A stretch of 64,000 nt of DNA. Source: JBDZVM01 sp040255675. Lineage in GTDB: Bacteria > Actinomycetota > Actinomycetes > Acidothermales > Acidothermaceae. The translations under genes were made by a program, and so were the position numbers. The DNA lies in the NCBI GenBank assembly GCA_040255675.1, contig JBDZVM010000019.1, positions 14,057-78,056 on the forward strand, written 5' to 3'. Shown here piece after piece: positions 52,580 through 60,555 of the stretch (position 1 is the first letter of the stretch; each line of letters starts with the position of its first letter). A model generated the notes under the pieces. The model was not told where the DNA came from and made no database searches. It was given only the letters and a program-made list of their open reading frames with translations.

Positions 52580-53065
52580 TTACACAGTCCAGGTGTTGAG
52601 GGTGAGGGCACGTTCCTTCCACGCCGTGATCGTGGCATCGAGAATGTCGCGCGGGTTGACCGGGATCACGCCCTTCATCATGTCGATCTCACGCATGCCG
52701 TACAGCGCCGCGGCGGAGAACCGGCACGCGTACACCTTGCCGCCTTCGTCCATGAACGTCTGCAGTTGGTTGTTGTAATTCATGTTCCCGGGAAATCCCT
52801 CGTCGCCCACCTTCGGGAACCCGCGGGTGGCCGCGGTAACGAGCGAACCCGGTCCAAAGAACACGATGCTGGTGTCGAAGCCTTTGCGGTTGATGCGGGT
52901 TGCCGTCAACAGGTTCACCAAAGAGGCTGAACTTTCGAATGGGATCGCGTGATAGAACACAAAAGCCTTGTCACCCGGCTCGGCTTGATGGTCGGGAAAG
53001 ACCTTGTTCTCGTAGTCGACTATCGCATCTCCTGGATTCGCCCGCTCGCCGACGAAATCTGCCAT
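52580..53065 (-). CDS. Nitrogen-starvation response protein, Sll0783/MSMEG_0572 family
   Basis: 161 residues, DsrE-like alpha/beta fold. Family stretches are FVFYHAIPFESSASLVNLLTA near residue 37, ATRGFPKVGDEGFPGNMNYNNQ near residue 78, and the ending LTLNTWTV. One cysteine is retained in GGKVYACRFSAAALYG near residue 113. Homologues are part of the Nit1C-type cluster and respond to nitrogen limitation; biochemical function is not settled. It follows the amidohydrolase gene in the same direction. Confidence 0.82.
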   Translation of the reverse strand: MADFVGERANPGDAIVDYENKVFPDHQAEPGDKAFVFYHAIPFESSASLVNLLTATRINRKGFDTSIVFFGPGSLVTAATRGFPKVGDEGFPGNMNYNNQLQTFMDEGGKVYACRFSAAALYGMREIDMMKGVIPVNPRDILDATITAWKERALTLNTWTV

Positions 53066-53155
53066 CGGGTTCGCCCCTTTCTCGGATCTGATGGTGGATC
53101 ATTTGGCCGCTGCCTTGCTTCGGCGGGCGACCTTGGCAGGAGGCCGACCCGGGAG

Positions 53156-53983
53156 TCAGCCGTACAACGCGGTGAAGTTGTCACGCAGAATGAGATTTGC
53201 CAGTTCGCCGTCTCCGGTCGCTGCTTGCATCCGTGCGAGTTCCCCCGCGTAGTCACCCCACGGCTCGTCGCTGGCGAAGAGCAGGCGGTCTTGGCCAATG
53301 CCTCGACGCTCAATTTCGTGCACGAGCCAGCGCGGCGCGAATCCAACGGCCCAGCTGGTGTCGGTGTAAACCTGCTTACCGGCCTCGATCCAGTCGAACA
53401 GGCGACTTCCGATGAGCTTGATATGTCCGCTCACGCCGCCGCCAAGATGAACGAGGTGGATTTTCACGTCGTCGCCATATCGTTCGACGAGGTGGCCGAT
53501 TTCGTCGATGTCAGAGGCTCCGCCGGCGGACGTGTGCACATGTACGACAAGCCCGTGCTCTCGCGCCGTCCCGAAGATCTGCTCGAGTTGCGGCTCGCAC
53601 GCGGGATCACTGGGGCGGCCGCCCAGCAGGAAGCTCGTCTTGAGAACCTTGACACCGTTCTCGCCTACGTGTTGTAGCGCCTTGGCGTTGAGTTCGGCGT
53701 CTTGTGGGCGGGGTGAAACCCATAACCCGCAAAGGATTCGGTCGTCGCCGGCCGCCGCTTCGAGCACAAGGTCGTTGAAGGAGAACGAGACCGATGCATC
53801 GGGCACGCCGTAGTTCGGCAGCACCAACGCGCGCTCGGTTCCTTCGGCGTCCAGGTCTTTCTTGAACTCCGCAACCGTCGCGCGCGCGGAGATGTCGGGC
53901 TTTACTGGTGGGCCTCCGTAGAAGGCGTACGCCGGCATGACGCCGATGTGTCGATGACAGTCGTTGATTCGATTGGCAGCCAT
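53156..53983 (-). CDS. Amidohydrolase 2-family metal-dependent hydrolase
   Basis: 275 residues from the ATG at 53983. The metal motif HxH appears in INDCHRHIG at residues 6-14, with VVHVHTSAGG near residue 145, HLVHLGGG near residue 176 and a catalytic Asp in LLFASDEPWGDY near residue 237. The family hydrolyses or decarboxylates cyclic and aromatic acids. A ring-opening step for the pathway substrate would be a natural role, but nothing in the sequence fixes it. Its promoter contains site C of the recurring motif. Confidence 0.82.
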   Translation of the reverse strand: MAANRINDCHRHIGVMPAYAFYGGPPVKPDISARATVAEFKKDLDAEGTERALVLPNYGVPDASVSFSFNDLVLEAAAGDDRILCGLWVSPRPQDAELNAKALQHVGENGVKVLKTSFLLGGRPSDPACEPQLEQIFGTAREHGLVVHVHTSAGGASDIDEIGHLVERYGDDVKIHLVHLGGGVSGHIKLIGSRLFDWIEAGKQVYTDTSWAVGFAPRWLVHEIERRGIGQDRLLFASDEPWGDYAGELARMQAATGDGELANLILRDNFTALYG

Positions 53984-54008
53984 ATTCGGACCATACAACA
54001 CGTGCGTA

Positions 54009-54020
54009 TCGGATAGTAGA
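54009..54020. promoter_or_regulatory. Candidate operator, site C of a recurring motif
   Basis: TCGGATAGTAGA about 26 bp upstream of the amidohydrolase ATG. Its first ten bases equal those of sites A and B. Orientation relative to the gene differs from site B, which argues for a protein-binding site rather than a -10 box. Confidence 0.5.
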
Positions 54021-54074
54021 GGGTTGCGCGACGGACCTGCCTCGCCGTGGTGGCCAAGCGATCGCCCGCTTCGC

Positions 54075-54713
54075 CTAGCGCATGACCGGGTTGCCCAAGG
54101 GGAGCATTCGCCTGCCGGCAATCTCAGCCACCAGGATCGACGTCCATGCGTAGAACGCGAGAAACGCGAAAGTGAGCGCGGTCGCGCCGGCGGCGGTGAG
54201 CAGATTTCCGGAGCCCAGGTGAGTGCCAGCGGCACTGAGGGCGCATGCGACAAACACCAAGAAAACGGCGAGCGGGTAGATAGCCGGAAGCCAAAGACAC
54301 GGCACCGTGAGGAAAAGGAAGAGAACCGCCCACGCGATGAAGAAGAGCTCCTGCACTCCGGCGGCGTCCCCGCTCGCGACGCCGAACCAGTTGTGCCCGA
54401 GGCCGAGAACCAGTGCCCCAAAGCTCAGCCAGAACGCGGAAAATGTCGAGAAGATCGCGGCAACGAGCGATTGGCCCAGCAAGAGCGCCCACACGGTTGT
54501 CACGAGCTGGTACAACCCGGCACCCATGATGAGGATAGGCAAGATTCCGCCGACCGCCCCCGTCGGCCGGCCGACGAGGGCCATTCCCAATGCGAGCGCG
54601 GCGATGCCGAAGAACACCAGCCCGACGGCCAGCGGATCGCCCCCAACGCCGACCACCACACCTTGCGGACCGTGTTCTCGCATCGGTGCGACTTCTCGCT
54701 CTTGCGTGGTCAT
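54075..54713 (-). CDS. Membrane transporter, GPR1/FUN34/YaaH-like
   Basis: 212 residues from the ATG at 54713. Six hydrophobic helices fill the protein after a 27-residue soluble start; the first reads DPLAVGLVFFGIAALALGM, similar to the SatP/YaaH acetate-succinate transporter family, and an FSAFWLSFGALVL segment is near residue 110. It probably moves a small monocarboxylate or the pathway substrate. It sits upstream of the amidohydrolase in the same direction and divergent from the XRE-cupin regulator. Confidence 0.55.
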   Translation of the reverse strand: MTTQEREVAPMREHGPQGVVVGVGGDPLAVGLVFFGIAALALGMALVGRPTGAVGGILPILIMGAGLYQLVTTVWALLLGQSLVAAIFSTFSAFWLSFGALVLGLGHNWFGVASGDAAGVQELFFIAWAVLFLFLTVPCLWLPAIYPLAVFLVFVACALSAAGTHLGSGNLLTAAGATALTFAFLAFYAWTSILVAEIAGRRMLPLGNPVMR

Positions 54714-54767
54714 GGGTTCACCCCGTCCCTCCGGTCCGCCCGGCAACCGGGACGGCCAACCGTATGC

Positions 54768-54783
54768 GTTGAGTATCCTCAAC
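54768..54783. promoter_or_regulatory. Palindromic operator candidate between transporter and XRE-cupin regulator
   Basis: GTTGAG-TATC-CTCAAC, a perfect 6-4-6 palindrome in the 216-bp divergent region, 55 bp before the transporter start. A further GGATAGAGGAA-type stretch (minus strand, about 54847-54860) lies nearer the regulator start. Both are natural targets for the XRE-cupin protein. Confidence 0.55.
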
Positions 54784-54929
54784 GATCCATAGAACTTAGT
54801 CTGACGACGCCCATGTGCCGGGACAAGAGGGTAGGAGCCGCGAGCTTCCTCTATCCTCTACGTGGCCCCGCTGGGTGGCCGTCTGCGTCCGCCCCGCTGT
54901 ACTTCGAGCCGACGAACGAGGAGTGCTCT

Positions 54930-55490
54930 TTGGACGAGATCATCGCCGGGATCGGCGTCAAGATTCGGCTCTTGCGCCAGGCTGAAGGCCTGTCGCTGCA
55001 ACAACTGGCCGAGCGCTCGGGCGTCTCCGCGGCGTCGATCCACAAGATCGAGCGCAACGCGATGGTTCCCACGATCACCACGTTGATGAAGCTCGCGACC
55101 GCCCTCGATCGCTCGATCGCCTACCTCGTCGACGAAGAAGTCGACCACTCCTCGGCGGCGGTGCTGATTCGGGCCAAAGAACGAAATGTGCTGTCCGGCT
55201 CGCGCAAGGGCGTCCAGTTGGAGAACATCGCGGGGCCACTTGGCCGCTACGCGCTCGCCGGTGCTGTCGTCACCGTCGAGCCCGGCGCCGACAGCGGCAA
55301 GGCGCCGCTCGTCGTCCAAGGCGAGGAACTCGTCTATCTCCTCAGTGGAGAACTCGAATTCGAAGTCGACAAGACGTTTCTGCTTCGCCAAGGCGACGCT
55401 CTCCACTTGCGCACGGAATGCCCGCATAGATGGCGCAATCCAGGTGTCCGGCCCGCGAGAGCGGTATGGATGTCGTTGCGCGGCAGGTAG
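54930..55490 (+). CDS. XRE-family regulator with C-terminal cupin domain
   Basis: 186 residues from a TTG at 54930, six bases after CGAGGAG. The helix-turn-helix is clear (VKIRLLRQAEGLSLQQLAERSGVS, residues 10-65), and the cupin ligand domain occupies about residues 105-185 (EELVYLLSGELEFEV, RWRNPG). Such regulators bind small metabolites in the cupin and control adjacent catabolic genes, for example in ectoine, sulfonate or amino-acid use. It is the best candidate for the pathway regulator that reads the recurring motif. Confidence 0.88.
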   Translation: MDEIIAGIGVKIRLLRQAEGLSLQQLAERSGVSAASIHKIERNAMVPTITTLMKLATALDRSIAYLVDEEVDHSSAAVLIRAKERNVLSGSRKGVQLENIAGPLGRYALAGAVVTVEPGADSGKAPLVVQGEELVYLLSGELEFEVDKTFLLRQGDALHLRTECPHRWRNPGVRPARAVWMSLRGR

Positions 55491-55525
55491 TCGCGGCGTT
55501 TTGTCGCGCGCTCAGCGCAGGCTGC

Positions 55526-56242
55526 CTATCGCGCGCTCAGCGCGCGCAGTGTGTCGGCGTCCGCGACACTCACGTGGTCTCCCACGACTCGCACGGCCCC
55601 TCGGCGCGATAACCCGTCCAAGATTTGGCGCACCTCGTCGGTAGCGACATCGAACCGATCGGCGAATGCTTGATACACCTGGCTCGCCGTGATCCGTGCA
55701 TGTCTTCGAAGCAAAAAAGCACCGATCTCCTGTTCGAGATCACCTGCCTCGAGATGAGACTGGCACTCGCCGACTTCGGCGAGCCAGGCGAGGATTCGAC
55801 TCGTCCAGCGATCGGCCCAGGATCGGCGAACCACCTCGACGAATCGGTTCGCGGGCACGGTGGTGACAAGCGCGTCTGTGATTGTCACGACGTCCCATGG
55901 CGTCGCGGTCTGGAGAAGCACGGGTACCGCGCAGGTGACCTCGCCCGGCGTCGCGAGTGCTAGCACCGGCCGCCGCTCGCCCACGACGCCGAGCACACCG
56001 GCGACTCCGTGTTCGACCAGGTGGACGGCGCTTGCCATGTCACCGTGCTTGGCCAACACGCTTCCACGCGCGAGTTCGCGCCGAATTCCTTCGGTTGCGA
56101 AGAATTTGGCCTCGTCGTCCTGCACTACGCCGGTGCGCGGCGGGGTGGGCGCCGTCGCAATTAACGCCAGGAGACGTGTTTTCGACCAGGTCGCGCTATA
56201 ACGCTCTGGCACTCCATCGTGCGACAGGTGACCGTTTTTCAA
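55526..56242 (-). CDS. Crp/Fnr-family transcriptional regulator
   Basis: 238 residues from a TTG. The cyclic-nucleotide-like beta-roll is about residues 45-130 (SVLAKHGDMASAVHLVEHGVAGVLG), followed by a dimer helix and a winged helix region (about residues 165-225, ASQVYQAFADRFDVATDEVRQ). It lacks obvious Fe-S cysteines, so effector type is unknown. It is convergent with the XRE-cupin gene across 35 bp with GCGCGC repeats. It may add a second input, such as nitrogen or redox state. Confidence 0.75.
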   Translation of the reverse strand: MKNGHLSHDGVPERYSATWSKTRLLALIATAPTPPRTGVVQDDEAKFFATEGIRRELARGSVLAKHGDMASAVHLVEHGVAGVLGVVGERRPVLALATPGEVTCAVPVLLQTATPWDVVTITDALVTTVPANRFVEVVRRSWADRWTSRILAWLAEVGECQSHLEAGDLEQEIGAFLLRRHARITASQVYQAFADRFDVATDEVRQILDGLSRRGAVRVVGDHVSVADADTLRALSAR

Positions 56243-56310
56243 GGCCTCACCCCCATGGGCGCGCCGATCCGTACCTCTCTTCTATCTCACCGAAATGCCC
56301 CTGGCTAGTC

Positions 56311-57513
56311 TCAAGCGCACGGTGTTTGACGCACGCGCGGTGCGATCACTGGCGCGGCGACGAGGCGATCATAGATTTCGCGGTGTTTTTCCGCCGTGGC
56401 GTGCCAGGTGAAGGCTCGCGCTGTTCGTCGTCCGCCCTCAATGAGACGGGCGCGGAGCGAGGTGTCTGTCACGACGTCATGCAGCGCGTCGGCGAGCGCG
56501 CCGACATCGCCGGCGGAAGCCAATAGCGCGTTGTCGCCGGGCGTGAGATATTCGCGAAATACAGCGATGTCACTCGTGACTACCGGAAGGTCGGCAGCCA
56601 TCGCCTCGAGTACGGCGAGCCCGAAGCCCTCTTTGACGGAGGGAAATGCCAGGACGTCGGCGGCGCGATACCAGCCTGGCATTTCAACGTCAGGCACGGT
56701 GCCTAGTAACACGATGTCGTGGCCGAGGCGCAATCCAAGTTCGTCGGCGCGCCGCAACGTGTCTTGTCGATATTGCTCGTAATCCTGAAACGAGTGCCCT
56801 CCGATCACCGCCAGCACAGGAGCCGGCCGTACTCTTTGGCGCAGCCGCGCGAGCGCCTCGACCAAGTACACGCTCCCTTTTCGAGGCTCGATACCGCCGA
56901 CGCCGAGAAGCAGCGGGCGTTCGACGGCGCCGACGCTCATGCGCAGCGCCGTTCGCAGTCGTGGCGAGATCGGAGGAAACCTCGCGACGTCGACGCCGTT
57001 GCGTACGACCTGTGCTTCGATTCTGAACTCTCGCTGGATCAGATCGCGCCACGCGTTGCTCACGACGAGTACGGCGTCGGGCTCGACGACCGACTGCCGT
57101 TGGCAATCGATGAGCGCTTGCGTGGTGAAGTCGTCGATGTGATGCACCGTACGGACGACGCGGGGGCCATCGCCCGCGTCACGGACACGTGCCGCGGCCC
57201 GAGCGGAGATGCAGTCTTGCGCGTGAACCAACTCAAAGCGCCCCGAAAGGCTGCGCAGTCCCGCCTCAAGCGCATCGACCGAGGCGAATACCCGCTCTTC
57301 GAGCGTGGGCGCCGGAGAAGGCGCGGGCACGATCGTGAACGGCGCTGACGTCGTCCGGTAAAAACCGGTGCCCGGCTGGCCGAGCGTCACGACGTGAGCG
57401 GGCACGCCAAGGTCGACCAGCGCTTCGGCCAGGGCGAGCGTGTGGACGACGCCACCGCGCGGTTTCGTCGAATACGTCACGAGTGCGACCTCGCGCCGAC
57501 TTAAACCGGTCAC
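56311..57513 (-). CDS. GT4 glycosyltransferase, MSMEG_0565 family
   Basis: 400 residues from a GTG that overlaps the fdrA stop (GTGA). The N-terminal loop YSTKPRGGVVHTLALAEAL and the hallmark RTVHHIDDFTTQALIDCQ near residue 138 identify the MSMEG_0565 subgroup, and the GT4 EX7E motif is KEGFGLAVLEAMAADLPVV near residue 290. In Nit1C-type clusters this gene accompanies the radical SAM, GNAT and AIR-synthase genes. The sugar acceptor is unknown; it may glycosylate a pathway intermediate. Confidence 0.82.
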   Translation of the reverse strand: MTGLSRREVALVTYSTKPRGGVVHTLALAEALVDLGVPAHVVTLGQPGTGFYRTTSAPFTIVPAPSPAPTLEERVFASVDALEAGLRSLSGRFELVHAQDCISARAAARVRDAGDGPRVVRTVHHIDDFTTQALIDCQRQSVVEPDAVLVVSNAWRDLIQREFRIEAQVVRNGVDVARFPPISPRLRTALRMSVGAVERPLLLGVGGIEPRKGSVYLVEALARLRQRVRPAPVLAVIGGHSFQDYEQYRQDTLRRADELGLRLGHDIVLLGTVPDVEMPGWYRAADVLAFPSVKEGFGLAVLEAMAADLPVVTSDIAVFREYLTPGDNALLASAGDVGALADALHDVVTDTSLRARLIEGGRRTARAFTWHATAEKHREIYDRLVAAPVIAPRVRQTPCA

Positions 57514-59036
57514 AGTGATATCGCCACGACGTCTAGGTCGCGGGCCGCGACCGCTGCCGACGCGAGGGCGGCGCGCGCCGCGGTTTCGGTGACGATGCAC
57601 CCGGCGTCACGCAGAATTTGACGCTGGCGTTGCAGATTTTGCGGGTCGCGCTCCGTGCCGAGCACGTAAGCGACGACCACGATCCCGCTCTCGACCGCTT
57701 CTTTGCAGGCGGCGGCGAGTTCGCCGGCGGGGTTGGGGTGCGAGCCGTAGCCCAAGACCACGTCGAGCAAAATCACGCCGACCGACGGATCACGGTAAGT
57801 TTCGCGCAGCATTTCGACGCGAGCTTGCGGGTCGATCATCGGATGTGGCCGTCCGACGGTGTATTCCTCTTCTCCGAGGTCGAGGCAAATATGGCTGCCG
57901 GGTGGCGCAGGAACCTTCAGCGACGGATCGAGCGGCACATTCGAGTAAATCGGGCCGAGCACATCGGTCAACAGCACCAATGCTTCGTAACAAAGCGTGC
58001 CGCCGGAAAAGAGCCCTCGAACAAGCGATCGCTCCTTAGCCAGTCGCTCGGTGGCTTGGCCAACGCTCGCGTGTAGATCGCCGACGATATCGGGCCGCGC
58101 CGCCCCGACGAGGTCGAGAACGCGCAACGCGCCACCCTCGAGGGTACGTGCGAGCTTGATGTTCGACGGTACGTCGATGTCGCTTTTGAGCCCGACCAAA
58201 CTTGCCACTAGCGGCATGTCGCCCGCCGCGTCGAGCACGTCGTCGGCGACGCGCGGCTCCGGTGGTTTCGACACTAAGAAGATGGCGTCGGTGCCTTCGT
58301 CAGCTCGCAGCGCCGCGATCGCGGATTTCGCCATGATGCCGCCGACCTGTTCGGAGAGGTCGCGACCGCCGAGCCCGATCACGCAGGAAACCCCGACGCC
58401 GAAACGATCGAGCAAGCTCATCGCTTCTTGCGCTCCTGTGCCCGCCGCGGCCACGACGCCGACACGCCCGGGAGTGACGACGTTGGCGAACCCCAAGCCG
58501 ATGCCGCCGAGCATGGCGGTGCCCGCACCCGGCCCCATCACGAGTCGGCCGAGTCGCGCCGCGCGTTGTTTCAACGAGACCTCGTCGGCAAGCGACACGT
58601 TGTCGCTGAAAAGGAGCACGTCGAGGCCGGCGCTGAGTGCTTCGTGCGCTTCGAGCGCCGCGTACTCTCCTGGCACCGACACGATGGCAACGTTAGTGTC
58701 TGGATGTTCCTTGGCGATTCGCCCGATCGCGCGCGGCTGGTGTGAGACAGCGGTTCCTGCGCCGGGTCGGCTGCTGAACATCGCCGATTCGCCGGCCGAA
58801 AGTGCCGAACGCACCGCGTCGTCATTTTTTCCACGAACGGCGAGGAAAAGGTCGTTCGCCGTCCCGAGATTCGCGGCGTCGAAGCCTTCGCCCGACAGCG
58901 TTTCCAGATTCGCGGGCGTCGCCATGGCGGCGGCGGCCCACTCGACGCCGTCGAGGCTTTGCATCGCGCGGGTTGCCGACATCTGCACGACGGAGTCAAC
59001 GTAGGTGTCGCGAAAAACCCGGACGTCGCTGCTCAT
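57510..59036 (-). CDS. allF: Oxamate carbamoyltransferase subunit AllF-like (FdrA family)
   Basis: 508 residues, succinyl-CoA-synthetase-like fold. Family stretches: GLGFANVVTPGRVGVVAA near residue 182, VIGLGGRDLSEQVGG near residue 216, EEEYTVGRPHPMIDP near residue 393 and VTGTERDP-like VLGTERDPQ near residue 450. E. coli FdrA reads GPDCGT where this protein has GPGAGT, so a conserved Asp and Cys are lost. It is also shorter than the 555-residue E. coli protein at the C-terminus. It sits with carbamate kinase, as in allantoin loci, but apart from allG-allH. Confidence 0.85.
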   Translation of the reverse strand: MSSDVRVFRDTYVDSVVQMSATRAMQSLDGVEWAAAAMATPANLETLSGEGFDAANLGTANDLFLAVRGKNDDAVRSALSAGESAMFSSRPGAGTAVSHQPRAIGRIAKEHPDTNVAIVSVPGEYAALEAHEALSAGLDVLLFSDNVSLADEVSLKQRAARLGRLVMGPGAGTAMLGGIGLGFANVVTPGRVGVVAAAGTGAQEAMSLLDRFGVGVSCVIGLGGRDLSEQVGGIMAKSAIAALRADEGTDAIFLVSKPPEPRVADDVLDAAGDMPLVASLVGLKSDIDVPSNIKLARTLEGGALRVLDLVGAARPDIVGDLHASVGQATERLAKERSLVRGLFSGGTLCYEALVLLTDVLGPIYSNVPLDPSLKVPAPPGSHICLDLGEEEYTVGRPHPMIDPQARVEMLRETYRDPSVGVILLDVVLGYGSHPNPAGELAAACKEAVESGIVVVAYVLGTERDPQNLQRQRQILRDAGCIVTETAARAALASAAVAARDLDVVAISL

Positions 59037-60019
59037 GGCCGCACCTGCTCGTTTCGATGTGACACGACGATTCGTGTACCGAGGGCCGATCCGTCTCGCG
59101 GCTCTTCACTGCCGGATGCGTCGCCGAGAGTGACGCTCGCGAGGTCGGGAGTGGTGATGACCGCGACCTCGCCGCCCGCTCGCAAGAACTGCGTGGCCGC
59201 ATGTACTTTTGGCCCCATGCTGCCGGCCGGGAAATGGCCTTCCCGTTGGTATGTCTCGAGGTCGGGCAGGTCGACCTCGTGAAGGGCGCGCTGGTTGGGC
59301 CGCCCGAAGTCGAGCATTACATAGGGCACGCCTGTCACGAGAATGAGGGCTTCCGCGCTCAGTTCCGTCGCGAGCGTTTCGGCGACGTAATCTTTGTCGA
59401 TGACGGCGTCGACGCCCCGCAGCCCTCCGTCGTCGGGCACGACCGGCACCCCTCCTCCGCCGCCGGCGACGGCCACGATTCCGGACGACGATAGCGCGCG
59501 AATCGCGGCGGTTTCGACAACGCGCACCGGCCGGGGCGACGCGACGACCCGGCGAAATCCGCGGCCGGCGTCTTCGACGATGTCCCATCCACGCTCGCTC
59601 GCCAGCCTGGCGGCTTGGTCGCGTCTGAAGAAGGGGCCGATCGGTTTGGTTGGTTTGGCAAACGCGGGGTCGTCGGGAGAAACGACGACGTGAGTGACCA
59701 GGGCCGCCATCCGTACGTCGGGCGCGACGCTGCACATCGCGAGGCTGATCAAGCTGCCGATTTCGCCTTGCGTCATCGCGTCGAGAACGAAAAGCGGTTG
59801 GGGAGGGACGAGCGCAGCTCCTTCTTCCTGCTGGATAGCGAGGTTGCCGATCTGCGGCCCGTTGCCGTGCACCAAGACGATGTTCCACCCGTTGGCGCGA
59901 ACGGCGGCGACCGTGTGCGCCATGGCGAGGGCGTTAGTTTCTTGTTCCTTGGCCGAGCCGCTTTGACCCTCGCGCGTGAAGGCGTTTCCGCCTAGGGCAA
60001 TGACCGCTGTCTTCGACAT
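59033..60019 (-). CDS. allK: Carbamate kinase (AllK/ArcC type)
   Basis: 328 residues. Amino acid kinase fold with IALGGNAF at the N-terminus, VLVHGNGPQIGNLAIQQE near residue 50, VAGGGGGVPVVPD near residue 205, and the ending region MGPKVHAATQFLRAGG with the catalytic Lys. It transfers phosphate from carbamoyl phosphate to ADP, leaving carbamate that decays to ammonia and CO2. The stop overlaps allF by ATGA, giving a coupled carbamoyl-phosphate producing and consuming pair. Confidence 0.92.
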   Translation of the reverse strand: MSKTAVIALGGNAFTREGQSGSAKEQETNALAMAHTVAAVRANGWNIVLVHGNGPQIGNLAIQQEEGAALVPPQPLFVLDAMTQGEIGSLISLAMCSVAPDVRMAALVTHVVVSPDDPAFAKPTKPIGPFFRRDQAARLASERGWDIVEDAGRGFRRVVASPRPVRVVETAAIRALSSSGIVAVAGGGGGVPVVPDDGGLRGVDAVIDKDYVAETLATELSAEALILVTGVPYVMLDFGRPNQRALHEVDLPDLETYQREGHFPAGSMGPKVHAATQFLRAGGEVAVITTPDLASVTLGDASGSEEPRDGSALGTRIVVSHRNEQVRP

Positions 60020-60087
60020 GGGTTTCGTGAGGCTCCGGCCGGCGAGGGATAGCAGAGGTGAAGCGCATCTCCTAGGATAAGAACTAG

Positions 60088-60555
60088 ATGAGCACTATAG
60101 TAGACGCCATGACGGCATGGTCACTGGGCGGCAGCGGCTCTCCTCAGCGCGATTTCGCACGAAACACCTCGGTGCCGAGATCGCTTTCGGGCCCCGGCAT
60201 GGCAATGTCCGCGGCGCAGTCGTCGATGTTCGAAATGTGGGCTGTCGAACAGTGGCGCGCTGCCGAAGCGAAGCTCTACCCGCTCATCATGGTCGACCCC
60301 GATCTTTTCGAAACTGCCGTGACGATGGTGGCCGAGGCGTCGCGACTTCTTCGCACCCAGTGCGACACAGTCGAGGATTTACTTGAAATAGACACGAAAT
60401 CCCTCGCGTCGCGTTGCCCGAGCGTTCGGCGCCTGATGGCCTCGGGGCTTAGCCCGATGCTCGCCGTCGACGCGGCGCGGGCACGACGATGGCTCGAGAT
60501 CAACGGCATGCCCCAACTTGCTTCAGGTGGTGCGTTGCTCGACGGTGGCCGATGA
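60088..60555 (+). CDS. Alpha-helical protein of unknown function, coupled to the radical SAM gene
   Basis: 155 residues from the ATG at 60088; the ATG at 60109 is possible. The first 40 residues are Ser/Gly-rich and look disordered; the rest is helical (MFEMWAVEQWRAAEAKLYPLIMVDPDLF ends a first helix pair, later LLRTQCDTVEDLLEID). No motif is known to me. The stop overlaps the radical SAM start by ATGA, so it is probably made with it, perhaps as a partner or scaffold. The position corresponds to the small extra genes of Nit1C-type loci but does not match the MSMEG_0570 family by eye. Confidence 0.6.
   Translation: MSTIVDAMTAWSLGGSGSPQRDFARNTSVPRSLSGPGMAMSAAQSSMFEMWAVEQWRAAEAKLYPLIMVDPDLFETAVTMVAEASRLLRTQCDTVEDLLEIDTKSLASRCPSVRRLMASGLSPMLAVDAARARRWLEINGMPQLASGGALLDGGR

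Noticed and set aside
53964..54929. N-terminal extension of the XRE-cupin gene by over 300 codons
   Set aside because: The extension is antisense to the transporter gene, is Arg/Glu/Gln-rich low complexity, and the TTG at 54930 has a proper ribosome site directly before the helix-turn-helix.
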